Positions 11,946-19,772 of a stretch of DNA of 64,000 bases are shown here, piece after piece (position 1 is the stretch's first letter; each line of letters opens with the position of its first letter). A model generated the notes under the pieces. It was not told the DNA's origin. It searched no databases and was given only the letters and a program-made list of their open reading frames with translations. The stretch is taken from positions 124,001-188,000 of the forward strand of contig JANFNE010000073.1 in assembly GCA_024867545.1 (NCBI GenBank), written 5' to 3'. Position numbers and translations under genes: made by a program. The stretch is from Phytopythium helicoides. Taxonomy: Eukaryota > Oomycota > Peronosporomycetes > Pythiales > Pythiaceae.

Positions 11946-12794
11946 ATGGCTACAACGACTAATAGCAGCCAGCCCGGTTTCTTCCGTCGGCTCTTTGGTT
12001 CATCGTCGAGCAACACCTACACACCATCCTTGTCAGGAAAGCTTGTCGCTCCCCGCAATCTACCGAAGGCTTTGACAACCTCAGCGGCCTCTGATCCACT
12101 GCGATCTCTCTGGGAAGCCTCGCCAACCGATGAAGCGGTCTCCGGAATTTATCGCGAGTGCGTCACCGAGTTGGCACGCCTTCGTGATATTCGCGTGACG
12201 ACAGTAGCTGCTCCTGTCGAACAAGGTCACCTCCCTCGCTCTGCTCTATTATCGGGTGTCAAGGTCACCACCGAGCTCGTCATAAGCGGCCCCGAGTCCC
12301 GAGGAGTATACCAAGCTCCGCTAACCACACGCACAATCACGAGGACGTTTGGCGAATGCCGAGAACTGCTCAAGATGCTTTCGTTCAGCGTTGAGCCAAA
12401 CGATACGTGTGGCTGCAATGGAGATCGATGCGAGTATCGTGCTGCCATGCGCGACTTCCTGTCGACGTGCTGGGTCCACCCTCCTATTGTGCACGGCACC
12501 ACAATGCAGTGGGGAGGAGGAGATGGCGGTGTCGCCGCTGGGATCCGTAAGAGCGTGCTCACCGCTAGTCTTATAGTCATTCTAGCGTTTGCGAGGGGTG
12601 AGTATGGGACTCCAAGTGGAGCTGCTGCCGCGAGCAAGCCACCGAGCGAAGAAGGAGAAGATAGAACTGCACTGCCAACGTTGGAAGCGACAAGTGCCGT
12701 TCCCAGCCCTGTTGCCGTCAAGTGCAGAGCACAACTCGAGGTCGCAATCGTCGTGCGTAGCTTCCTCCTGTGCGCGAAGGACCGCGAATTCTAG
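11946..12794 (+). CDS. Divergent PX-like protein with FFRRLFG N-terminal motif
   Basis: Intronless, 282 aa. The N-terminus carries a basic amphipathic FFRRLFG motif (~16-22), then a linker with NLPKAL and LRSLWE. The core resembles a degenerate Phox-homology (PX) fold: strands from ~65, then TRTFGECRELLKML, the position of the PX R-Y-S-x-F-x-x-L motif, followed by a cysteine group (CGCNGDRCEYR) and a helix (MRDFLSTCW). It ends with CRAQLEVAIVVRSFLL. The next gene shares FRRLFG, the RTxxxxF, cysteine and FxSTCW motifs and CRAQLE at matching places, so the two are tandem paralogs. PX domains usually bind phosphoinositides, but the basic lipid-binding residues are not evident, so the function is unknown. 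Family membership is more certain than the PX label. Confidence 0.6.
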   Translation: MATTTNSSQPGFFRRLFGSSSSNTYTPSLSGKLVAPRNLPKALTTSAASDPLRSLWEASPTDEAVSGIYRECVTELARLRDIRVTTVAAPVEQGHLPRSALLSGVKVTTELVISGPESRGVYQAPLTTRTITRTFGECRELLKMLSFSVEPNDTCGCNGDRCEYRAAMRDFLSTCWVHPPIVHGTTMQWGGGDGGVAAGIRKSVLTASLIVILAFARGEYGTPSGAAAASKPPSEEGEDRTALPTLEATSAVPSPVAVKCRAQLEVAIVVRSFLLCAKDREF

Positions 12795-12909
12795 TGAGAA
12801 TCCACCCGCTCCACTTCAAGCCGATTGAACACGCAAACCTAATGTGGCGCATCCTCATCCTCGCCTCCCGGTGGACTCTTTCTTTATCTGGCCCACTCGC
12901 GGATTCTCC

Positions 12910-13848
12910 ATGGAGTCGAGACTCGCTGTCCCACGCCGCTCTCTGCTGTCGTCGTCCGCAGACCCCAACGAGGACTGTCGATGGTCCAGCAGCACGGTGA
13001 GCACGATCTCCAGCCGCGCTAGCCAGAGCGGGACGGATCGACAGCTATCCAGCCACGAACACCACCGCGCGCTCTTCCGTCGGCTGTTCGGACGCAAGAA
13101 CCGCCCCTCTGCAGCAGCCCCCAGCTCCTTGATCAACCCCCGCTCGCTGCCGAGGTCCCTCGCGAGCGTGCCTTTCGTGAGCACCCTTCGCGAGGTGTGG
13201 GAGACAGGGTCCGAGACCGACGCAGGAGTCAAGTTCAGCGAGTGTTTCCTTCAAGTCAACACTGTTCGCCGTGTGCGCGTGCTCAAGCTCGCCGACGCGT
13301 CCAATGGAGTCGCCATCACAATCGAGGTCTCTCTCGAGCAGGTCGCGAGCGGTGGTATGGTCGCCGCAGTGACAAGACGGACATTGTCGCGGTCGTTCGC
13401 GGACTGCAGTCACCTACTCAAGCTGCTGTCGCTCATCGCCAAGTCCAGTCTGCGCTGCTCCTGTGAAAGCAGCCTGAGTAGCAGAGCCAGCGAGTGCGAG
13501 TGGAGTGCGAATATGCGGCGGTTTGCGTCGACGTGCTGGGTGCAGCCGGCGCTCGTGAATCCGCACGTTCTCCAGCTGTGCGGCGCGCAGAGGATGCGGG
13601 CGGGCGTGCTGGAAGCCAGCCTGAATGACATCGTTTCGCTGGTGGCTCGCAACGAGCTCGACGGTCGGGTCAAGGCCTCATCGACGGACAAGCCGCGCAC
13701 AGGACAGCATATTTCGCCATTGCAAGCAGGTAGTCGTCTCCCTCGCCTGTCGAGCGTCCCCATCGGGAATCCCAAGCCCACAGCGACGTGCCGAGCCCAA
13801 CTTGAAGCCGCCGCCGTCGTCCGCGACTTTCTCCTCTCTGGATCGTGA
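12910..13848 (+). CDS. Divergent PX-like protein, tandem paralog of the preceding gene
   Basis: 312 aa from the ATG at 12910, the first ATG in a frame that opens slightly upstream; it starts 115 nt after the previous stop. It shares with its neighbour the motif LFRRLFG (~57-63), a linker with SLPRSL and LREVWE, the segment TRRTLSRSFADCSHLLKLL, a cysteine cluster (RCSCESS...ECEW), the helix MRRFASTCW and the C-terminal CRAQLEAAAVVRDFLL. The N-terminal ~50 residues are Ser-rich. The repeated architecture indicates tandem duplication followed by strong divergence. No enzymatic motif and no convincing membrane segment are visible. If PX-like, it may associate with membranes, but the lipid-binding residues are not recognisable. 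Confidence 0.6.
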   Translation: MESRLAVPRRSLLSSSADPNEDCRWSSSTVSTISSRASQSGTDRQLSSHEHHRALFRRLFGRKNRPSAAAPSSLINPRSLPRSLASVPFVSTLREVWETGSETDAGVKFSECFLQVNTVRRVRVLKLADASNGVAITIEVSLEQVASGGMVAAVTRRTLSRSFADCSHLLKLLSLIAKSSLRCSCESSLSSRASECEWSANMRRFASTCWVQPALVNPHVLQLCGAQRMRAGVLEASLNDIVSLVARNELDGRVKASSTDKPRTGQHISPLQAGSRLPRLSSVPIGNPKPTATCRAQLEAAAVVRDFLLSGS

Positions 13849-14275
13849 CGTAGCAGCAGCAAAACAGGTGCGAGTCCAACGTGGCGGCGTGATGCCACAA
13901 CCCAGTTGAAGCGGCGGCTTGGGCTCGACCAGCATTCGGTCCCATGCAGCTGCGTGTGTCATACTCTACGTGGAGTGGGTGCGTAAACCGATGGCCTCAT
14001 TTGCCGTCCTCTGAATACCAATGTCCTCGTAAACATCGTGGCTTCCCATCCGTCTAAATCCTCCACGCAGCCCCCGTCAACATCTATCCCTCTTTAATCA
14101 CATGCCGGTCCTCCTGCGTTATCGCCCGCGTCCAACTCGTGGCGTAATCGGTGCATACCGTTCACTGGGACACTTAGCGTCCGCTCGTGGAGCTCTCCGC
14201 ATACAATCGCCAAGTCATTTTCGGCCAGCGGCCCCCGCCGCCGCCGCCAGCTCGGCCATTCGCCGATCGACCGCC
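13849..14275 (+). promoter_or_regulatory. Upstream region of the third PX-like gene with Inr-like site
   Basis: 427 nt without a gene. GTCATTTTCGGCC at 14214-14226 resembles an oomycete initiator and lies about 50-60 nt before the ATG at 14276. An in-frame ATG at 14102 lies upstream of this site and is therefore not favoured as the start. Confidence 0.35.
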
Positions 14276-15124
14276 ATGCCCTCAGCGCTCGAGCCGCAAG
14301 ACGCGCCGAGCGCCAAGCGGCGGTCGCCGTCCAAGCGCGTGGAGCCTCCGAGCGCGGCGCTGGCTGTGGGCAGCGAGAATGAGAACGAGAGCGAGAACGA
14401 GAGCGAGAGCGAGGGCGAGAGCTCCATCCTGTCGGCCAGCAGCGCGTCCGAGGGCCGCGCCGCGGCGCTGCAGCGCGCGCTGTCGAGCGACGCCATCCTC
14501 GTGCGCGGGCTGGCGCTGGCGCCGGTGCCCGTGGCGCCGCAGCAGCTCTCGCGCGCCACCGAGATCCAGCTCTTCCTGGAGCGCGTCGAGTTCGTCGAGA
14601 TCCGAGACGTCATTGAGAGGGAGGAGGGCATCATCTACTACGTCGTGGACGTCTACCGCTACCAGCAGCAGAAGGGACTGCCCACCACGCGCCGCAGAGG
14701 AAACTCCACCGCGCCAAACTTCTCCGGATCACTCGGTCCTAGCGGCGCGCTGTCCCCGGCGGAGGCACAAGAGCGCAAGCCAGACTACCGCATCGAGCAG
14801 CGCTACTCGAGCTTCGCCAGACTGCGACGCAACGTGGCCAAGATCGCGCGCAAGCGCCACCCGCACGGCCGAGCTTGCGTCTACTGCCACTCGCTGCTCG
14901 ACCACCTCGAGGCCTCGGCCAACAAGCCCTGTCTCAAGGTCAAGTTCACGGCCTCGGTCGATGAGCGCAAGGTCATCCTCGGCACCTTCCTCTCCGAGCT
15001 CGTCTTCGCCGTCCGCGAGGGGCACACGAGCTGCGCGCGATCTTCGCACGGCTACCACATCATCCCCGCGCTCGTCCGTCGCTTCCTCGCCGAGCAGACG
15101 GGCAACAACTTTTTCCGCTACTGA
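14276..15124 (+). CDS. PX-like domain protein with C-x2-C insert
   Basis: 282 aa. The start at 14276 has a good context (ACCGCCATGC) and follows an initiator-like site. A long acidic stretch of Glu-Asn/Glu-Ser repeats occupies ~40-55. A PX-like fold follows from ~97: VEFVEIRDVI, YYVVDVYRY, then EQRYSSFARLRRNV, the equivalent of the R-[RY]-Y-S-x-F-x-x-L motif of Phox-homology domains. A CVYC pair stands where a PX domain has its proline-rich loop, and the C-terminal helices include LGTFLSELVFAV. The same pattern recurs in the proteins at 26376 and 46321. The likely role is membrane or protein binding in the endosomal system, inferred from the fold only. There are no introns. Confidence 0.65.
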   Translation: MPSALEPQDAPSAKRRSPSKRVEPPSAALAVGSENENESENESESEGESSILSASSASEGRAAALQRALSSDAILVRGLALAPVPVAPQQLSRATEIQLFLERVEFVEIRDVIEREEGIIYYVVDVYRYQQQKGLPTTRRRGNSTAPNFSGSLGPSGALSPAEAQERKPDYRIEQRYSSFARLRRNVAKIARKRHPHGRACVYCHSLLDHLEASANKPCLKVKFTASVDERKVILGTFLSELVFAVREGHTSCARSSHGYHIIPALVRRFLAEQTGNNFFRY

Positions 15125-15502
15125 CCGTAGTCACCACACGCGTCGCGCCTCGTGGCGTGCGCACGCACAAATGTACGCTTGGGCACCTATTTAATGGCAC
15201 CAGCCGAATACAACACCACCATTGCACCATCGTGTCTTGCTTCGTGTCTTCGATTGAATACGTCTTTGCGTCGCCGTCTCACGAGGCGCTCCTGCAATGT
15301 CCACATAGGATATCATCATGTTTTGCTGCACTGGGTTCAAAAAATAGTTGGGCTCAACTCCTCGGTGATCGAGACGTACGCTGACTTGATGTGCTGAATG
15401 CATCCTCAACTTGTTGGAGTTACCTACTCAGAAGATCTGTCCAACGTGACTGCTCGCTTGGAGTCGTCGTGCCCTCTCAGCTTGTCTTTCCGTGCGTAGA
15501 GT
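15125..15502. other. Intergenic region between convergent genes
   Basis: 378 nt between the stop of the PX-like gene and the stop of the leftward Old Yellow Enzyme gene. It should hold both 3' UTRs and polyadenylation signals. No open frame with support is seen. Confidence 0.4.
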
Positions 15503-16636
15503 CTACGGCTCGACCTGCTGCGTTTCCGCGAAGGTCGGGAACGAGTTGTATCCTTCGTCACCCTTGTGAGCGTCCCAGAAGTGCTCGTACGACACTTCTT
15601 GGGTGCTCAATGGCCAATCATTGCGGAACCGCGCCGCCAGGTCTGGGTTGGCCATATACAGCCGAACAAACCCAGCAAGGTCGGCTGCACCGCTGCGTAG
15701 CAATCCTTCCGCCACGTCGCGTGTCAGCATGTTGTTGGCCATGACGATACCTTTAAACGCCTTCTTGGCGTCAAATGCAGTCAAGTGGCGACTCTTGTCC
15801 GAGTCAGCAAACAGCACGCCGTCCAGAAGTGCTAGGTAGGCGAGCCCGTGCGAGCTCAGGCGTTCGATGGCGTACTTGAACATCTCGAAGTTGTCTTCGC
15901 TACCCATCTCAGCGGCAGAGCCATTCGGGGAGAGGCGGACGGCGATGCGATCGGCAGAGTACACCGTCTTCAGGGCCTCGACGATCTCGTGCAGAAAGCG
16001 ATAGCGGTTCTCGAATGACCCGCCGTACTTGTCCGTGCGCCAGTTGGTTGACGACTGCAAGAATTGGTCCACCAGGCATCCATTAGCGGCATGAACCTCG
16101 ACTCCGTCGAAGCCGGCAGCCTTTGCGCGTTCGGCACACTTGCGATAGTCGTCAACGATGTCGGTGATCTCGTTCAACTCAAGAGCACGCGCTCGAACAT
16201 ACGGTACATGATCACCATCAGCGTTGCGAATTGAGCCCGATAGCTTAGATGCCGACGCCGACACGACGTCACCAATGTCATTGAACGATGGATGGGAGTT
16301 GCGTCCCAAATGCCACAGCTGCAAGAAGATCTTGCCACCCTTGGCATGCACGCGCTCGACAAGGGTTTCCCAAGCTGCTGCCTGCTCGTCGTTATACAGA
16401 GCAGGCGATCCCCACCACCCGAAAGCTTGTTCGGAGATAGCACACGCCTCGGCGATGATCAGACCCGCTCCCGCTCGCTGCTCGTAGTAGTGGAACATGC
16501 GTTCCAATGGGACTCGGGTCTTGGTATCAGCGCGAGCACGCGTTGCAGGACCATAGACGATGCGGTTCTTGAGTGTGAGTCCCTTGGCGATCTCCAGGGG
16601 CTTGAACAGCGTGTAGCTCTCGAGCGAGGCCATCAT
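15503..16636 (-). CDS. Old Yellow Enzyme family NADH:flavin oxidoreductase
   Basis: 377 aa from the double ATG at 16631-16636; the frame opens further upstream but without an ATG. It is an FMN-dependent TIM-barrel ene-reductase like yeast OYE or plant OPR, which reduce activated C=C bonds with NAD(P)H. Motifs: LFKPLEIAKGLTLKNRIV, GPATRARA (Thr contacting FMN), QLWHLGRNSHP, GVEVHAANG with substrate-binding H182 and N185, then the DQFLQ...RTDKYGGSFENRYRF signature, and FVRLYMANPDL near the end. The family's catalytic proton-donor Tyr, two residues after the Asn (Tyr196 in yeast OYE1), is Cys187 here. Activity may be altered in rate or stereochemistry. The gene sits head-to-tail after the Fanzor gene on the same strand. 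Confidence 0.92.
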   Translation of the reverse strand: MMASLESYTLFKPLEIAKGLTLKNRIVYGPATRARADTKTRVPLERMFHYYEQRAGAGLIIAEACAISEQAFGWWGSPALYNDEQAAAWETLVERVHAKGGKIFLQLWHLGRNSHPSFNDIGDVVSASASKLSGSIRNADGDHVPYVRARALELNEITDIVDDYRKCAERAKAAGFDGVEVHAANGCLVDQFLQSSTNWRTDKYGGSFENRYRFLHEIVEALKTVYSADRIAVRLSPNGSAAEMGSEDNFEMFKYAIERLSSHGLAYLALLDGVLFADSDKSRHLTAFDAKKAFKGIVMANNMLTRDVAEGLLRSGAADLAGFVRLYMANPDLAARFRNDWPLSTQEVSYEHFWDAHKGDEGYNSFPTFAETQQVEP

Positions 16637-17164
16637 CTGAGCGTTGAAGAGGAGGCGGAAGGAGCGACTTGGGTCGTAGGTTGTAGATTGGAAAGTGATG
16701 CCGGTCGAGTTGATTCGATACGATTGCCATGGGCGTTGAAGACTCTGGCAGCTTGTGCTCGACACGATGCTCGGCACTCGCTATGCCTGCCTAGTTAAAG
16801 TGCCTAGTCCGGGCGAAAATCCCTTCTTCGTTGCAGTCACTAGGTCGTTGACAGCTGACGAAACACGCAGGCAGCATGCCTCCATGGCATGTTGCATCAT
16901 CACTGAAGCAACCGCTACGCTCAACAGATTACGAGAGCGGGGCAACGCACAAGCATTCTCCACGTGGACGTCTCCACTCAACTCGATTGGCACAACTCGA
17001 TGCCCAATAAAAACCGCACCGACTTCGATTGCCCAATCGAGGAGGCAGAGCTGAAGCGAGTCCGTCATGAGCCCTCGCTGCATGCGGCTTCAACATGTCG
17101 AATGGTCCTCGACGAGCGCGAGATCCAAAAACCGGTATTCCGAGTTGTTCTTGCCAAATCTGTG
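16637..17164. other. Upstream region of the Old Yellow Enzyme gene; 3' flank of the Fanzor locus
   Basis: About 530 nt without a supported gene. CCAAT and inverted CCAAT motifs at 17008-17037 could belong to the Old Yellow Enzyme promoter. This stretch would also hold the right boundary of the Fanzor-bearing element, but no clear terminal inverted repeat or target duplication is visible. Confidence 0.35.
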
Positions 17165-17241
17165 TTATCGTACTGAAGAGTACTCACAACATCCAGCCTA
17201 TGGGTGCGCGCAACTTCTCACGCACGGTGTTTCCTATCTGC
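17165..17241 (-). ncRNA. Candidate guide (omega) RNA tail downstream of Fanzor
   Basis: Immediately 3' of the Fanzor stop, on the coding strand, are two short hairpins. One is a 7-bp stem with one G-U pair and an 8-nt loop at 17204-17225. The other is a 5-bp stem with a 4-nt loop at 17170-17183. TnpB and Fanzor nucleases take their guide from RNA that overlaps or follows the 3' end of the coding sequence, so this is where a guide scaffold is expected. The hairpins are short and could be chance, so this is a position-based proposal. Confidence 0.22.
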
Positions 17242-19314
17242 TCACGTCCTCTGCGCCCGCCGAAAAGCCCGTGGTCGCTCAGCTCCAGCGAGCTTGGCCG
17301 ACAGGAGATGTAGGATATTGCGAGCAGCGTTGACGTCTCGGCTCCAGAGCGTCGCATTGCATGAACTGGTTTGACAGCGCAACACGTTTCTGGTCGTTGC
17401 CATAATTTGGGAACCGGAGTGCACAGGGAGAACCGCATTCATCAGCGGCATATGACACTCGGAGCACAGCTTACTCGAACGGAACTCGTCCACAGAGACA
17501 ACAGTCGCACGCCGCTTGAGTGCACGTCGGAATCCCTTGACCGGCACGGAAGGGTGGCCGTGGATGTTGTCTTGGCGACTCCAGTCGCCATACCCCACCA
17601 ACACGCGAGGACTCGCATCCGGCACGACACGCCTCGCCAATGCGTCGAGCGCCTTCATCTTCATCCGATGCACGAAGAACTGCCACTTGCGGAAGCCATG
17701 ACTGGCACTGAACGAGATGAGGAAGTGGACGTTCCTCCAATAGACTGCGAGCCGGTCCAGGTAGGTGTCAAAGCTAGCCGTCTTGAAGCACGGAATGCGG
17801 ACGAGTGCGTCGCTGTACGCATGCTCTCGCTTTTTCAGGTTCTCGAACCAGTACGTCCGCTTGTTCATCCCCGCCATGTGCCGATACTCGGCAGTGCTGA
17901 TCTCAACAACGTGCTGGCGAGGCATCCCATCGCCATCTCGGTAAGCGGTGCATAGATTACGCTTGCCAGGGTCAACACCAATCATCCTCATTGGGTGGTA
18001 GTAGCTCGGAAGCGCCAGCCACTCCAGGTCCTGCTCTGATGGACGGTCGGACTTCTGCTTCTTCTTCCCCGCACGCCTCTCCTTCATCTGCTGCTTCTTG
18101 ACCACCTTGACCGTCGACTCCCAGGCTGACATCGGCCGGGACAGCAACACAGAAGCACTGTAGCCGTTGGTTGTGATCTGGTTCGCGAACATACGGCTGG
18201 CAAAGTGCACCTTCGTGTTGACATCCATGACGTTGAACTCACGACGGGAAATGCCAGAGTCATGCACCCTGGTTTCGAATGGCTCCACAACAAAGGCGCG
18301 ACGAAACAAAATCTCTCTCTGCTGTATGAAGGTTTTCTCATCGATTGAGTCGCCGCTGGTACGAAGAGGAGCGTTGATGGAATTTCGGCCGGTGCCATTG
18401 AAAACCCTCGCGCACAACCCATAAAAACCTTTACCATCAATCATCATGTGCAGCGGAATGTAGGAGCTAGAGCAAGGAAGCAGCGTGAAACCCCGAATAC
18501 CTTTCTTCGTTGGGTCTTGAGTCTGCGACGCCTCCACTATCTGCTGGATCTCGTGGAGCTTCCGTACAAAGTGCTCCAAGTTGTGTTCGATCACATTTTC
18601 GTGCGGTGGCATGCCCAGCCAGTCACGTAACTCCCTCTCGTCCTGCTGGAAAGGACTATTCTCTGCGCGGTAGCATGAATTTATCAGTCGTTTGATGTCA
18701 GCATTCACGGCCCGCTTCATCGCTCGCTCTGCTGTCGTCTCTTCAACCGTCAAGCGCCTGCCGACTGGCCTCAGAAAAGGCTCTGGAGTTCTCGCTTCCA
18801 CCATTAGCCGAACAGCCATCGCCAGTCGCTTGCCGAAGTGGAGGACTACCATGTTTTGAGCATTCACTCGCATCTGTGCTGCCATCGAGTTGATCTCGCT
18901 GGATGCGTACATGAGTCGTTCAGGCGCAGTGTAGCTCTCTGTACTCTCTCGCTGAGCGCGGTAGAGCTGAACTGTTGTCATCACTTCGTGACGGTGGCGA
19001 CGGTGCTCTTCACTGATGGTTCGCTGAGGTGCTGCTGGCATCCCCTCTGCTCGTGCCCCTTCACAGCACCAAAAGAAGAATGCCTGGTCCAACTTCGGCA
19101 GCTCCAGGCGGTCCCGAAAGCAGCGCTGTAGATGCAGGTTGGCGATATGCCAAGCCTCGCTCTGGATTTGCTTCAGCACAACACACGAGTGCTGGATCTC
19201 CTCGACAAGATCAGGATGCGGGCACACCTGGGCTAGCTTGCAGGTCACAGTCGAGTAGGTGTGGGTCTTGGCCCACTGCTTCTCCTCTTCCGTCCTCTTG
19301 CGCTTGCCGCTCAT
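17242..19314 (-). CDS. Fanzor, eukaryotic TnpB-like RNA-guided nuclease
   Basis: Intact and intronless, 690 aa. Fanzors are eukaryotic relatives of transposon-encoded TnpB (ancestor of Cas12) and cut DNA under the direction of a guide RNA. The C-terminal half has a split RuvC nuclease: Asp448 in MIGVDPGKRNL, Glu610 in SVDEFRSSKLCSEC, and Asp660 in WSRDVNAARNIL. A zinc ribbon lies between the last two (C617-x2-C620, C647-x4-C652). The site where most TnpBs carry the catalytic Glu is GYGDW here (~574-578), and the Glu adjoins the zinc ribbon, the rearranged active site described for Fanzors. The N-terminus has a basic KRKR cluster that could be a nuclear signal; the first ~440 residues would form the guide/DNA recognition lobe. 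No transposase or terminal repeats adjoin it. All key residues are intact, suggesting recent activity or selection. Confidence 0.93.
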   Translation of the reverse strand: MSGKRKRTEEEKQWAKTHTYSTVTCKLAQVCPHPDLVEEIQHSCVVLKQIQSEAWHIANLHLQRCFRDRLELPKLDQAFFFWCCEGARAEGMPAAPQRTISEEHRRHRHEVMTTVQLYRAQRESTESYTAPERLMYASSEINSMAAQMRVNAQNMVVLHFGKRLAMAVRLMVEARTPEPFLRPVGRRLTVEETTAERAMKRAVNADIKRLINSCYRAENSPFQQDERELRDWLGMPPHENVIEHNLEHFVRKLHEIQQIVEASQTQDPTKKGIRGFTLLPCSSSYIPLHMMIDGKGFYGLCARVFNGTGRNSINAPLRTSGDSIDEKTFIQQREILFRRAFVVEPFETRVHDSGISRREFNVMDVNTKVHFASRMFANQITTNGYSASVLLSRPMSAWESTVKVVKKQQMKERRAGKKKQKSDRPSEQDLEWLALPSYYHPMRMIGVDPGKRNLCTAYRDGDGMPRQHVVEISTAEYRHMAGMNKRTYWFENLKKREHAYSDALVRIPCFKTASFDTYLDRLAVYWRNVHFLISFSASHGFRKWQFFVHRMKMKALDALARRVVPDASPRVLVGYGDWSRQDNIHGHPSVPVKGFRRALKRRATVVSVDEFRSSKLCSECHMPLMNAVLPVHSGSQIMATTRNVLRCQTSSCNATLWSRDVNAARNILHLLSAKLAGAERPRAFRRAQRT

Positions 19315-19772
19315 GGCGGGAGACTCTCTTGCCGCAGAGACTGCGGTCTGGCAGTGCTGCTGTGGAGTGCGCCTGGAGGAAGAATGGCAAGTGGGGCAAA
19401 GTACAAGAGCGGAGTATACCGGTAGCGATCATGTAAGGCCGTTGGAGCGATAGGGTTGGATCGTGTGCCATGCGTGTAAATTGTGGGAGTCCAAAACCCC
19501 GCGTATCTCTGCGTCGCAAACCTCTTGGGCTCAGTATGGCCGCATCGTCCGGTACGCCCCGCATGGGAGGATGCTGCACAAACACGCACCACTGGAACTG
19601 CCCGCTGCATGCCAGGCCGGCCAGTTGATTACAGTCGCGCCTGACTCCCCACGTGGCCGAGCTCGCCTCCTCCAGCTCCATCTCCGGCGTCAAACGGCGA
19701 TCGAACACGGCCGAAGACGAGCGCTAGATCTCCCGCCGTCTCCAGACCAGCAGAGCGCAAGTGACCGAGGCG
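19315..19772. other. Divergent intergenic region (Fanzor / multicopper oxidase)
   Basis: 458 nt between the two start codons. On the Fanzor side, CCATTCTTCC (read leftward, near 19380-19390) resembles an initiator. At 19518-19540 there is a 21-nt sequence that recurs with one mismatch at about 34821-34841. No gene is seen; the long frame through here is only the 5' extension of the oxidase exon frame. Confidence 0.4.

Noticed and set aside
17131..19423. ACCGGTAT...TCCG near 17131 and its inverse near 19410-19423 as terminal inverted repeats of the Fanzor element
   Set aside because: Only 8 contiguous bases match, the core ACCGGT is itself a palindrome, and several such 8-mer matches are expected by chance in two 500-nt flanks. 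No target duplication was found.
19463..19772. N-terminal extension of the multicopper oxidase frame upstream of 19773
   Set aside because: That frame is read in the intron phase of exon 2 and is Arg/Gly-rich. The spliced model gives a transmembrane anchor and a GT-AG intron instead.
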